A stretch of 53,297 nt of DNA from Gammaproteobacteria bacterium (lineage in GTDB: Bacteria; Pseudomonadota; Gammaproteobacteria; Pseudomonadales; Azotimanducaceae), in the NCBI GenBank assembly GCA_028821405.1, contig JAPPGK010000062.1, positions 1-53,297 on the forward strand, read 5' to 3'. Positions 39,193-46,406 of this stretch are shown here, piece after piece. Under the pieces are notes generated by a model, which was given only the letters and a program-made list of their open reading frames with translations, was not told the origin of the DNA and did not search any database. The position numbers were made by a program, and so were the translations under genes. How positions within the stretch are numbered: position 1 is the first letter of the stretch; each line of letters begins with the position of its first letter.

Positions 39193-41265
39193 TCAGGACT
39201 CGGGGTGGGTACCCAGGAAGAAGCGCAAGCTCCACTCGGTGAGCGTGCCCTCGTCCGCCGCTGCCGCGTCGACAACCCGTATGGTCCACTCGCCGTTCGG
39301 GGACTCGCCGTAGAAGGCATTGCTGAGGAGGGTCCAGTGGAGATCCGCGTTTCCGGCGAGGGCATCGTTGAAGATCGGATTCAGGACGCTCTCGGTTCCG
39401 GCTGGCGAGGTCAGGTGGATGCCGAGGTCGTTGGTCTGCGGGTGGGTGATGTGGATGTGCAGGGTGACCGCCTCGATGTCGGCGTCGCCGGCTAGCCCTT
39501 CGACGATGAGCGTTTGGGTGACGCCGGCACCGTCGTCGTCCGGAATCGACACCGCATCCGACGATTGGAAGGAATCCGTTTCCACGAGTTCGCCAAGGCT
39601 GTCGGGCGTGTGGGAATCAACCAGTTCCAAGGCAGCGTCCACGGCCACGGCACCGAATCCATACCAGTTGTGGAAGGGGTAGCCGGCGGCGTTCGTCACC
39701 CACGGCAATTGCGCGACATAGACCCGACCGCCCACGAGGTACTGCACCGGTTGGATATCGGCATCGATCTGCCGAGCGGTCTTGGCGAGGACGTATTTCA
39801 CATCGCGCCAGGTCAGTTCGGGTTCGGCTTCCAGGAGCAGCGCGACGGCACCGCTGGTGTGCGGCGCGGCTGCGGATGTCCCGTTGAAGGTGCTCACGTA
39901 GTTGCCGTGCGGGTTGTTGACCGCGTCCAGCGCGACCCCTCGATTCCCGCGTACGTCATAGCCGCGGTTCGTACCCACTTGGTCTGCGGTGATGGTGGCG
40001 CCGTACCGAGAGCCGTACTCGCCGGCCGGAGCGCTGATCCACAGGTTGGAACCCGCGGAGGAGTAGCTGGCACGGGTACCTTGGGCGTTGAAAGCGCCAA
40101 CAATGACGAGATAGGGGGAGTAGTGCGAGGAAGCGCTGTTGGAGCTGCTGCAGCCGATGCGAGCGTTGGCGGGACGGCGCATGGATCCACAGGCGCCGAA
40201 GGCATTGCCGGCGGACTTCACGTAGATGGCGCCGCGCCCGGCGCGCAGATTGGTGACGCCGTTTCGCAACAGTCGGACGTCATCGGGGTCGATGCCGAAC
40301 TCCCCGCCCAGCGTGCCGAAGCTCATGTTGAAGATGTCGACCAAGCTCGAGTCCGGGTCGGTTTCACTGCCTCCTAGGGCATCGTAGTAGGTGCCCGCGG
40401 AATCGACGGCTGACAGCATGTTGTAGCCGCGAATCGTCGCCTCCGGGGCGACGCCTCGTCCGCCGGTCCCGTTGCTGGCCGCACCCGCCGCAACGCCGGC
40501 CACGGAGGTGCCGTGATCGCCTAGCGACCAAGGAAGGTAGGGTTCGGCCAATTCGGCGCCGTGCCAGTCGTCGGTGTTGAAATTGTAGGAAGCGTTGGCT
40601 TCCACGTTTGCCGTCAAATCGGGGTGGCAGAGTTCCATGCCCGTGTCGACGACCGCGATGCGGACACCGGCACCCGTCGGCGTTCCGGAGGACAGGACGT
40701 TCGCCATGCCGAGATCCTCGCCGGGCGTGGCGGGGGTCGTTGCATAGGCTCGCTGACCGGTGTTGCGAAGGTGCCACTGTTCGCCGAAGAGGGGGTCGTC
40801 TGCCCCGTCCTGGCCGTCGTCGGGCGCTTCAGGGTCGCACCGCATGACGACTTGCCCGTCCGCGTCGAGCGAGAAACCCCAAGTGTCCCAGTTCCTCGCC
40901 CTAAGCTCCCCTTCGAGGGCGTCGGCCCGTATCAGCACGTAGTAGTCGTCGTCCGGCTCGAGTTCGTCGAGAGTGACCTCGACGTTGAACTGGGTAGACG
41001 ACTTCGGATCGATTGGCGGCACCTCGGTGTCGAGAAGGGTCCTCGTCGTGGAGTCGGTCCAATTGGGTCGTTCGTTGATGTAGACGCGCAGGTCGGTAGC
41101 CGTGGACGGCACCGCACCCCAGTTGAGGATCGTGACCGGCAGTTCGATGCGGTCGGCATGCACCGGGGCATCGCCGGCGAACACCAGGAGGTCGGGCGCC
41201 ACGGAGAGCTTCGCGTCCGGGCCGCAACCCACGGCAATGAACAGGCATAGTAGCGAGGTGATCAC
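39193..41265 (-). CDS. Kexin-like S8 serine protease, lipoprotein, with P domain
   Basis: 690 residues. The N-terminus has a lipobox IAVGC (Cys14). Residues 20-125 look like a CARDB-type beta-sandwich (VTILNWGAVPSTATDLRVYINE). The subtilisin domain (about 160-550) has the catalytic triad Asp207 (VVDTG), His251 (GDHGTSVAG) and Ser464 (NGTSAAAPH), and oxyanion Asn354 (SAGNAFG). The C-terminal 130 residues form a proprotein-convertase P domain (LHIHITHPQTNDLGIHLTSPAGT ... NGEWTIRVVDAAAADEGTLTEWSL). There is no inhibitor-I9 prodomain; the upstream gene appears to supply one. It probably acts at the cell surface or in the periplasm. Confidence 0.94.
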   Translation of the reverse strand: MITSLLCLFIAVGCGPDAKLSVAPDLLVFAGDAPVHADRIELPVTILNWGAVPSTATDLRVYINERPNWTDSTTRTLLDTEVPPIDPKSSTQFNVEVTLDELEPDDDYYVLIRADALEGELRARNWDTWGFSLDADGQVVMRCDPEAPDDGQDGADDPLFGEQWHLRNTGQRAYATTPATPGEDLGMANVLSSGTPTGAGVRIAVVDTGMELCHPDLTANVEANASYNFNTDDWHGAELAEPYLPWSLGDHGTSVAGVAAGAASNGTGGRGVAPEATIRGYNMLSAVDSAGTYYDALGGSETDPDSSLVDIFNMSFGTLGGEFGIDPDDVRLLRNGVTNLRAGRGAIYVKSAGNAFGACGSMRRPANARIGCSSSNSASSHYSPYLVIVGAFNAQGTRASYSSAGSNLWISAPAGEYGSRYGATITADQVGTNRGYDVRGNRGVALDAVNNPHGNYVSTFNGTSAAAPHTSGAVALLLEAEPELTWRDVKYVLAKTARQIDADIQPVQYLVGGRVYVAQLPWVTNAAGYPFHNWYGFGAVAVDAALELVDSHTPDSLGELVETDSFQSSDAVSIPDDDGAGVTQTLIVEGLAGDADIEAVTLHIHITHPQTNDLGIHLTSPAGTESVLNPIFNDALAGNADLHWTLLSNAFYGESPNGEWTIRVVDAAAADEGTLTEWSLRFFLGTHPES

Positions 41266-41313
41266 TTTAGCAACGCACTCCCCTCGGTCCTCGATACCTC
41301 GCTGTCATCTCTC

Positions 41314-41841
41314 TTACTGCGGGACACGAATGGGCTCCTCGAGCACGACTTCGACCTTCACGACCATCGGATCGTCGGAGAGCGTCTGCGCAGCGGTCGC
41401 TGGATTTGTCCGAGGTCCTAGCCGGAGCAGGGCAAAGCCAAGGGCTGGGTAGTGCTTTGCGCCCAAGGCGCCAACCGAGGCAGCGACTTCGCCTAGGCGC
41501 TCGTAGTCGGCGAGGCGAACGCGCAACGTGGACGACACGGCATCGAACCGCCGTTCCGCCGGGTCGTAGGCGTACCGTCTGGCAGGGCTATCAACGGGCT
41601 CGTAGACGGTACGGGTGTGTCCGTCCTGATGCGCCCGGTAGACCCGGAATCCCCCTTCGACCCCCATCTCGAGGCGGACACCGCCCGCGATCATCGAACC
41701 CGGTCCGGTAGTTTCGAGCAGCGGCAGTACCATCACGGGGCCGTTGCCGCTAGCGACGGTCTGCGGCGCGCGGGTCTCCTCCTGCGCGGCGACCGAGCAG
41801 GAGACCAGCACCAACGCGGGGATTGCCAGTCGCTTCATCAT
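41314..41841 (-). CDS. Exported protein resembling a separate S8 protease prodomain
   Basis: 175 residues with a signal peptide (MKRLAIPALVLVSCSVAAQE). No family is certain. The last 45 residues (YPALGFALLRLGPRTNPATAAQTLSDDPMVVKVEVVLEEPI, read in two parts) have the layout of the end of subtilisin prodomains: a strand ending in a 'L-x-R-L' phrase, a helix of the 'P-x-x-A-A-x-x-L' type, 'D-P-x-V' and a final strand. The gene ends 48 bp before the S8 protease, which lacks a prodomain, on the same strand. I infer a trans-acting chaperone/inhibitor, as known for the Aeromonas kexin-like protease and its ORF2. Confidence 0.75.
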   Translation of the reverse strand: MMKRLAIPALVLVSCSVAAQEETRAPQTVASGNGPVMVLPLLETTGPGSMIAGGVRLEMGVEGGFRVYRAHQDGHTRTVYEPVDSPARRYAYDPAERRFDAVSSTLRVRLADYERLGEVAASVGALGAKHYPALGFALLRLGPRTNPATAAQTLSDDPMVVKVEVVLEEPIRVPQ

Positions 41842-41859
41842 GGGCCAGCCGTGGCCACC

Positions 41860-42732
41860 TCAGCGAACCCCATCGCTGTCCGCGAGGCGAGACACCAAGC
41901 GGTGGGGTGGTCCACCGGCACACCCCTGTCGCGTCTCGAGTTCATCGGTGTCCGAGGATGCGGACAAGACCACGGGGCCGAGATTGCTCAAGTGTCCGGT
42001 GGGCGATTCAAGGAGGTTCATGACCACGATGACGTCGTCGGTGGCGATGGCCAGCCGCCACTTGCCGGCACCGTCGCCGAGCGTGCCGTCGAGGTCGGGA
42101 TCGCCGTCCTCTAGTTGTTGGGAGGTCACGGTACGCGCGCCGTTGGCCGGGAGGGTGAGCGACACGGGACCGCGGGAAGCCCCGTCGTCGTCGACACCGA
42201 AAATGTCTATGTGCGCGTCGTCGCCCCCGCGTTCGATGATGCGCAGGCTGCTCACCTGGTTCGTGTTCGAAGCGGGATTGAAGAGGGTCGCCTCGTAGAC
42301 GCAGGCCGTGCCGAACGACGCGCCGTCGGTGGGAACGAGGATGTTCCCCATGCCGGTGAGGAAGCCATCCCCCGTCCGGATATAGGATGTGGCGACGAAC
42401 TCGAAGTCCGCCTTGAGTTGAACATACGAGTCTCCGAAGCCGGATCCGATGCCGGGGTCGATGCCCTTCTCGGGGTTGCCGAACTCGAGGTCGTCGGAGT
42501 TGAAGTGGTAGGTTCTGCCGGCCACCACGGAAAGGGCCGTCGACTCGACGACACCGGCGTCGTTCCAAGCGTCGATCGTGATGGTACCGGTCTCAGCGGT
42601 GGTAACGCGAACGAACCCCTGTTGGGTCGGATGGTCGGCACCCCGCATCAGGGGGACGCTGAAGATCGTTTCCGCGTTTGCGATATCGGGTACCGCGACC
42701 AAAACAAGGCACGTCCACAAACCCAAGCGCAT
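41860..42732 (-). CDS. Exported beta-rich repeat protein
   Basis: 290 residues from ATG 42732, chosen because a signal peptide (RLGLWTCLVLVAVPDIANA, cleavage before ET) starts there; an in-frame ATG at 42792 is possible. The mature protein is two divergent copies of a repeat of about 110 residues. Copy 1 has GFVRVTTAETGTITIDAWND, then HFNSDDLEFGNPEKGIDPGI and TGDGFLTGMG. Copy 2 has SSLRIIERGGDDAHIDIFGV, then SQQLEDGDPDLDGTLGDGAG and SPTGHLSNLG. Acidic turns suggest calcium binding. Similar repeats occur at the ends of exported proteases in gammaproteobacteria. It sits upstream of the prodomain and protease genes on the same strand, with only 18 bp between, so the three may be one transcript. 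Confidence 0.82.
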   Translation of the reverse strand: MRLGLWTCLVLVAVPDIANAETIFSVPLMRGADHPTQQGFVRVTTAETGTITIDAWNDAGVVESTALSVVAGRTYHFNSDDLEFGNPEKGIDPGIGSGFGDSYVQLKADFEFVATSYIRTGDGFLTGMGNILVPTDGASFGTACVYEATLFNPASNTNQVSSLRIIERGGDDAHIDIFGVDDDGASRGPVSLTLPANGARTVTSQQLEDGDPDLDGTLGDGAGKWRLAIATDDVIVVMNLLESPTGHLSNLGPVVLSASSDTDELETRQGCAGGPPHRLVSRLADSDGVR

Positions 42733-42792
42733 GACGAGCCCGTAGCCTGTCACGGGCTTGCGTTTCGTGGCTTTGGCGGTGAAAGTCTGCAT

Positions 42793-42999
42793 CAGATGTG
42801 GGCGGATGGCCGGACGCCACCGCCCCCCACGGGTTACTGCTAGTAGGTCGGACCCTAGGTGATACGGGGGCGACAATGCAATACGCAGCATCCGAGAAAT
42901 CCGAGAGACTTGCGCTGTGTTTTCCCGGCGGGTAGATGCCGGTGGACACCGCTTCCGACAGCGAACCGCCGCAGCCGCAACGAACTATCAACGACTTGG
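42793..42999. other. Non-coding stretch before the riboswitch
   Basis: No gene is seen here. The left edge serves as the upstream region of the repeat-protein gene on the minus strand. A weak plus-strand promoter candidate, TTGCGC (42910-42915), 17 bp, TAGATG (42933-42938), could start the riboswitch transcript. Confidence 0.3.
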
Positions 43000-43145
43000 C
43001 GCGAACTCAAAAAATGTGAAGGTGAACCGGGGAAATCCTGGATAAATGCACACTGTTGCGCCACTGTAAGCGACTGTGCGAAGCGCGCCGTGCTTCACAT
43101 TGTTGGGATAGCGCCTTGGCAGCGATGCCGGGGTGCCTGCCGAAT
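43000..43145 (+). promoter_or_regulatory. Probable cobalamin riboswitch
   Basis: The core matches the adenosylcobalamin aptamer in order: AAGGTGAA (43019), the hairpin CCGGGGAAATCCTGG (43027-43041; consensus CCGGTGAAAATCCGG), GCGCCACTGTAAGCG (43058-43072; consensus CGCAACTGTAAGCG) and a B12-box-like GATGCCGGGGTGCCTGCCG (43124-43142; consensus AGCCAGGAGACCTGCC). It precedes the HEFVH protein gene by about 120 bp. It was recognised by eye, and some conserved bases differ, so it may be divergent or decayed. Confidence 0.6.
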
Positions 43146-43208
43146 ACAACAGCCTCCGGCGAATAGGCGGGACACGTTCTCGCTATCCCATACGCGAATG
43201 TGAAGCAC
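43090..43208 (+). repeat. Long inverted repeat spanning the riboswitch 3' part
   Basis: The arm GTGCTTCACATTGTTGGGAT plus AGCG (43090-43113) is nearly complementary to 43181-43208, with 12 and 10 perfectly paired bases at the ends of the arm. The left arm lies within the aptamer and the right arm after the B12 box, so pairing would disrupt the aptamer. Confidence 0.7.
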
Positions 43209-43230
43209 AGCCCGGCCCCACGGGGCTGTG
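43206..43230 (+). terminator. Hairpin before the HEFVH gene
   Basis: CACAGCCC, a 9-base loop and GGGCTGTG form a perfect 8-bp stem that overlaps the last bases of the long inverted repeat. There is no T-run. It may form part of an expression platform. Confidence 0.45.
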
Positions 43231-43268
43231 GCTCGACTTGGTTTCGGGTATGGACCGAGGGGGATATC

Positions 43269-44252
43269 ATGACCAAGCTGTTTCGGGGCGCGGTTGCATT
43301 CGGCACGCTGCTATTCGCAAGTCTCGCTGCGGCGCAACTCGACCATAGCTTTGACGAAGAGGCGACCTGGTTTAGCCAAGAGCTCTGTGTGAACGGTGAC
43401 GAAGAGCCATCGGGGGGCTTTGCGGTTGACGCAATCTCGGACCGTCCCGAGGCGGCGGAGTCCTATCGGCGTACCGACCGTGACCAGTGCGTCAATGTCA
43501 TCACCTACCATGGAGACGTCGAAGACTACGAGGAGGTGATGGAATACAACGGTGCCGACACGACATACCACAACTGCTACACCGACGAGATACCGTGGTT
43601 CGCGATGTGCTTTGGCATGGCGGCCGAGCTCTACGTGGTTCGACCCGGCAGCGGGAGGCCAACGTTTCCCCCGGTTTTGCCTGGCTGCCCCAAGTGGGAT
43701 CAGGTCTTAGACTCCACGTCCGGGAACTGCGTCACAAGGCCGTTCGACGATGACGCGAGGGCTCTCGCGACGCGGGTCAAGAACTGTGGCGCGCCAACGG
43801 TTGGCAGCTATCTTGGCCACAGCCTCGTCTCCATAAGCTACGGCTTGCCGAGAGACGTAAACCACTACGGGGACGCCGAGTGCCGCCCGAAGGGGAACAA
43901 GCCACCTACCAGCGTCGCAGTGAGACTGCACCGGGCCAGTCTGGAGAAATCATCCGACGGCTCGGAGTCGTCGGTGTGGCATTGGGCCGCCCTCGCGGCG
44001 ATCCACGAGTTCGTCCACACGGGCGACTTCATCGGCTACAACAGCTGCGCCCCGTGGTACACGTTGCAAGGCGTTCGCGACATCAAGCGCGCCGAGTACA
44101 CCGAGAGCGACATCAACAAGGAAGGCTTCGAGAAGTGGACCGTAGAACGGTCCGACGACGAATACGAAGCGACATTCCGCGTCCTGTCGCCTTACGATCC
44201 CTTCTACAATGCGGCCGCAGACAACAAGCCCTTGCCGTGTCTGTTCGACTAG
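43269..44252 (+). CDS. Exported protein with HEFVH zinc-metalloprotease-like motif
   Basis: 327 residues from ATG 43269, preceded by GAGGGGGA. A signal peptide (LFRGAVAFGTLLFASLAAAQ) leads into a mature protein with nine or more cysteines, suggesting disulfides. The only functional hint is ALAAIHEFVHTGDFIGYN (HEFVH at 246-250), typical of zincin metalloproteases; a third zinc ligand might be in KRAEYTESDIN. No family is recognised. The next gene overlaps its end by 16 bases, so the two are coupled. A probable cobalamin riboswitch and hairpins lie upstream, an unusual setting for such a protein. Confidence 0.8.
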   Translation: MTKLFRGAVAFGTLLFASLAAAQLDHSFDEEATWFSQELCVNGDEEPSGGFAVDAISDRPEAAESYRRTDRDQCVNVITYHGDVEDYEEVMEYNGADTTYHNCYTDEIPWFAMCFGMAAELYVVRPGSGRPTFPPVLPGCPKWDQVLDSTSGNCVTRPFDDDARALATRVKNCGAPTVGSYLGHSLVSISYGLPRDVNHYGDAECRPKGNKPPTSVAVRLHRASLEKSSDGSESSVWHWAALAAIHEFVHTGDFIGYNSCAPWYTLQGVRDIKRAEYTESDINKEGFEKWTVERSDDEYEATFRVLSPYDPFYNAAADNKPLPCLFD

Positions 44253-45136
44253 GAGTCGTCCGGTGGGTGCTGCCCGTCGCGGTCGCTGCGGCGGCCGGAA
44301 TCGCTTGGTGGCACTGGACGCCGGGCGAGCCCGAGCGCACGGCGCTGCTCGCCACACAACCGGACGGGAAGCGAGAGCAGGCATTCGGCGTCGACGTGGC
44401 GCTGCCGGATGGCGGCAGTCCGGGCGAACCGGAACCGCCCCAAGACCGGATTTGGAAGACCGTCAAATCGGTCTGCCCGTGGCCGCCCCTCCCCTCGTCT
44501 TGGCAGGTTCTCGACGAGCCCTGTCTGTTGGCCATGAACAAACTCAAACTGGACGAGGGGTGGCGGCGCGTCCTAGCCGACCCCTTAAGGACGCGACGCG
44601 CCGTGGCGACTGCGCTCGCCCGGCACGATTGCAGAATGGTGGCGTTGGACGACGACTGGCCGGGCGAGACCCTGCCCACCCTGCGCGACGCTTGCGGCGC
44701 AGGGGCGATGGTCCGGCTAGCGGAGTTGCAGGACAAGTGTGTCGAAAGGCTACACACGGACTGGGAAACCGTCCATGTCCGCTCCCAGGACAGGGTCGCC
44801 AGAACTTCCAAAAGTCAGGAGGACTACCACGAGCGCATCGAAAGGCGCTTCATAGGAGGAGCCCTCAACTACTGGGAGACCTACATGTGCCGAACGGTAC
44901 CGCCCGAGGCGTTCGAATGGGTTGAAGCCCTGCCCGTGCCGCCCGGCGACCCGACCGCCCACCGCCACAACCGCCCGCCGATCACCCAGGCGCTGGACCT
45001 CTACGACGCGGCCCGGCGGCTGGGCGCCGAAATCCCCGACTGGGCGCTGGGTCGGCTCGAGCTCGAGGCCGAGATAAAGAAGCGGCGGGAACAAGAGCGT
45101 CGGCGGGGCGGGAAAGGCGTAGAGTCGATGGACTGA
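44237..45136 (+). CDS. Membrane-anchored protein of unknown function, 299 aa
   Basis: Start GTG at 44237, inside the end of the previous gene, giving 299 residues. One N-terminal helix (VVRWVLPVAVAAAAGIAWWHW) is followed by a Pro/Gly-rich linker and a soluble domain with five conserved-looking cysteines (KSVCPWPPLP, DEPCLLAMNKL, ARHDCRMV, LRDACGAGAM, QDKCVERL) and the segment ALNYWETYMCRTVPPEAF. The C-terminus is a charged helix (ELEAEIKKRREQERRRGG). No family is recognised. Coupling suggests it works with the exported HEFVH protein, perhaps as its anchor, inhibitor or partner. Confidence 0.75.
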   Translation: MSVRLGVVRWVLPVAVAAAAGIAWWHWTPGEPERTALLATQPDGKREQAFGVDVALPDGGSPGEPEPPQDRIWKTVKSVCPWPPLPSSWQVLDEPCLLAMNKLKLDEGWRRVLADPLRTRRAVATALARHDCRMVALDDDWPGETLPTLRDACGAGAMVRLAELQDKCVERLHTDWETVHVRSQDRVARTSKSQEDYHERIERRFIGGALNYWETYMCRTVPPEAFEWVEALPVPPGDPTAHRHNRPPITQALDLYDAARRLGAEIPDWALGRLELEAEIKKRREQERRRGGKGVESMD

Positions 45137-45256
45137 GAAGGCGGCACCGCCACGGAGGGTTGTTTCGAGGGACTGGCCGTGGCCCCGGACATGGACACGA
45201 GCCGCGGCGCGGTCAGTTAAGCTCCCAAGGGTGCTGTTCCCTCGTAAGGTCACCGA

Positions 45257-45676
45257 ATGGCAACCATCGAAATTGGCGGCGTTGCGATTCTGGAGTCAGC
45301 GCTGACCTGGAATTTCGTTCGTGCCTCGGGTCCCGGCGGGCAGAACGTGAACAAGGTCGCCACGGCGGCGGAGTGTCGCCTCGACCTCGATTCGGCGGGT
45401 CTCGATCAAGACGTGCGCCAGCGCTTGGAACGCCTGGCCGGGAGTCGTTTGACCGCTGCAGGAGAGGTATTGGTCGTCGCCGAGAACCAGCGCACCCAGG
45501 CGCGCAACCGGGCCGACGCGCTCGAACGTCTTGGGGCGCTGATTGAGGCAGCGCGCGTGTCGCCGAAGCCACGCGTCCCCACCAGGGTGTCGGCCACGCA
45601 AAAGGCCAAGCGGCGCACGGACAAGCGGCGCCGCGGCGAGGTCAAGAGGCAGCGCAAGCCGCCGGAAGACTACTGA
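45257..45676 (+). CDS. arfB: Peptidyl-tRNA hydrolase ArfB (YaeJ)
   Basis: Rescues ribosomes stalled without a stop codon by hydrolysing peptidyl-tRNA. The 139-residue length matches the family. The catalytic GGQ (27-29) is in RASGPGGQNVNKV, and the C-terminal tail that enters the empty mRNA channel is strongly basic (KAKRRTDKRRRGEVKRQRK). There is no codon-recognition domain, separating it from RF1/RF2. It overlaps the end of the convergent metallophosphoesterase by 7 bases. Confidence 0.95.
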   Translation: MATIEIGGVAILESALTWNFVRASGPGGQNVNKVATAAECRLDLDSAGLDQDVRQRLERLAGSRLTAAGEVLVVAENQRTQARNRADALERLGALIEAARVSPKPRVPTRVSATQKAKRRTDKRRRGEVKRQRKPPEDY

Positions 45677-46398
45677 TCGGTGTCTTCGGACTCGACGGCT
45701 TCGATCCGCTCCAGCGTTGTTGCGCAGTCCGGGTAGTGTCCGGCGACCAATCGCCGTGCCAGCCTTTGCAGTCGTCGCAGCGCCACCGGCCGGTAGTCGA
45801 GTTGCTCCACGGAAACGTTGATGTGGGGAGAAACGCGTGGCGCCTCGTCGTGGGTGTGGCCGTGTACGTTGACACAACCGTCGGGAACCCGGGTGAGGGG
45901 GATGTGCGTGAACACCAGCGGCGGGTCGCCATCGACGTAGAGGACGGATCCGATGTCGTCGAAACCGTCTACACGCAGACTTCCGGATCCCTTGAGGTCG
46001 TGGTTGCCGACGACAAGGTGCTTGCTGCCACCTCGGCCGTTCCGGATACGCTGCCAGGTCTCGTCGCTCACCGCGTAGCGCATGGCAACGTCACCGACGA
46101 AGATCAACGCGTCCGTCGGTCCCACGGTGGCTTCCCAGTTGCGGTAGAGGCTGGCGTCCATGTCCGGGGCGTTGGCGAACGGACGGTTCGTGTAGCGGAT
46201 GATGTTGTCGTGCCCAAGGTGCAGATCGGACCAGATCCATGCCGAGTCGGGATCCTCGAGGTGACAGGGCGGCAACGCCCGACATGCCTTGAGCATGGCC
46301 CGGAACATCCGCCGTCCGTGGCGCTGGTCGCCGCCACCGGGACGCGACCTCGCCTCGAGCTCGGCCTCGTAGTGCTGTTTGAGCGCCTGTGCGTCCAC
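45670..46398 (-). CDS. Metallophosphoesterase (calcineurin-like)
   Basis: 242 residues from GTG 46398, the start that avoids overlap with the neighbouring gene. The dimetal site motifs are complete: IWSDLHLGHDN (DxH), FVGDVAM (GD), VVGNHD (GNHD), FTHIPL and VNVHGHTHD (GHxH). It belongs to the small phosphodiesterase group with DLHLGH at the start, often annotated as a phosphoesterase of unknown substrate. The N-terminal 50 residues (ALKQHYEAELEARS ... RRMFRAMLKACR) are an extra helical part. It ends tail-to-tail with arfB and starts 8 bp after the acetyltransferase stop. Confidence 0.9.
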   Translation of the reverse strand: MDAQALKQHYEAELEARSRPGGGDQRHGRRMFRAMLKACRALPPCHLEDPDSAWIWSDLHLGHDNIIRYTNRPFANAPDMDASLYRNWEATVGPTDALIFVGDVAMRYAVSDETWQRIRNGRGGSKHLVVGNHDLKGSGSLRVDGFDDIGSVLYVDGDPPLVFTHIPLTRVPDGCVNVHGHTHDEAPRVSPHINVSVEQLDYRPVALRRLQRLARRLVAGHYPDCATTLERIEAVESEDTDQ

Positions 46399-46406
46399 TC
46401 TCGTTC

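Noticed and set aside
43090-43208. Integron attC site or MITE as explanation of the long inverted repeat
   Set aside because: No GTTRRRY/RYYYAAC core pairs at the arm ends and no target duplication; its overlap with riboswitch elements explains it better, although a mobile element is not fully excluded.
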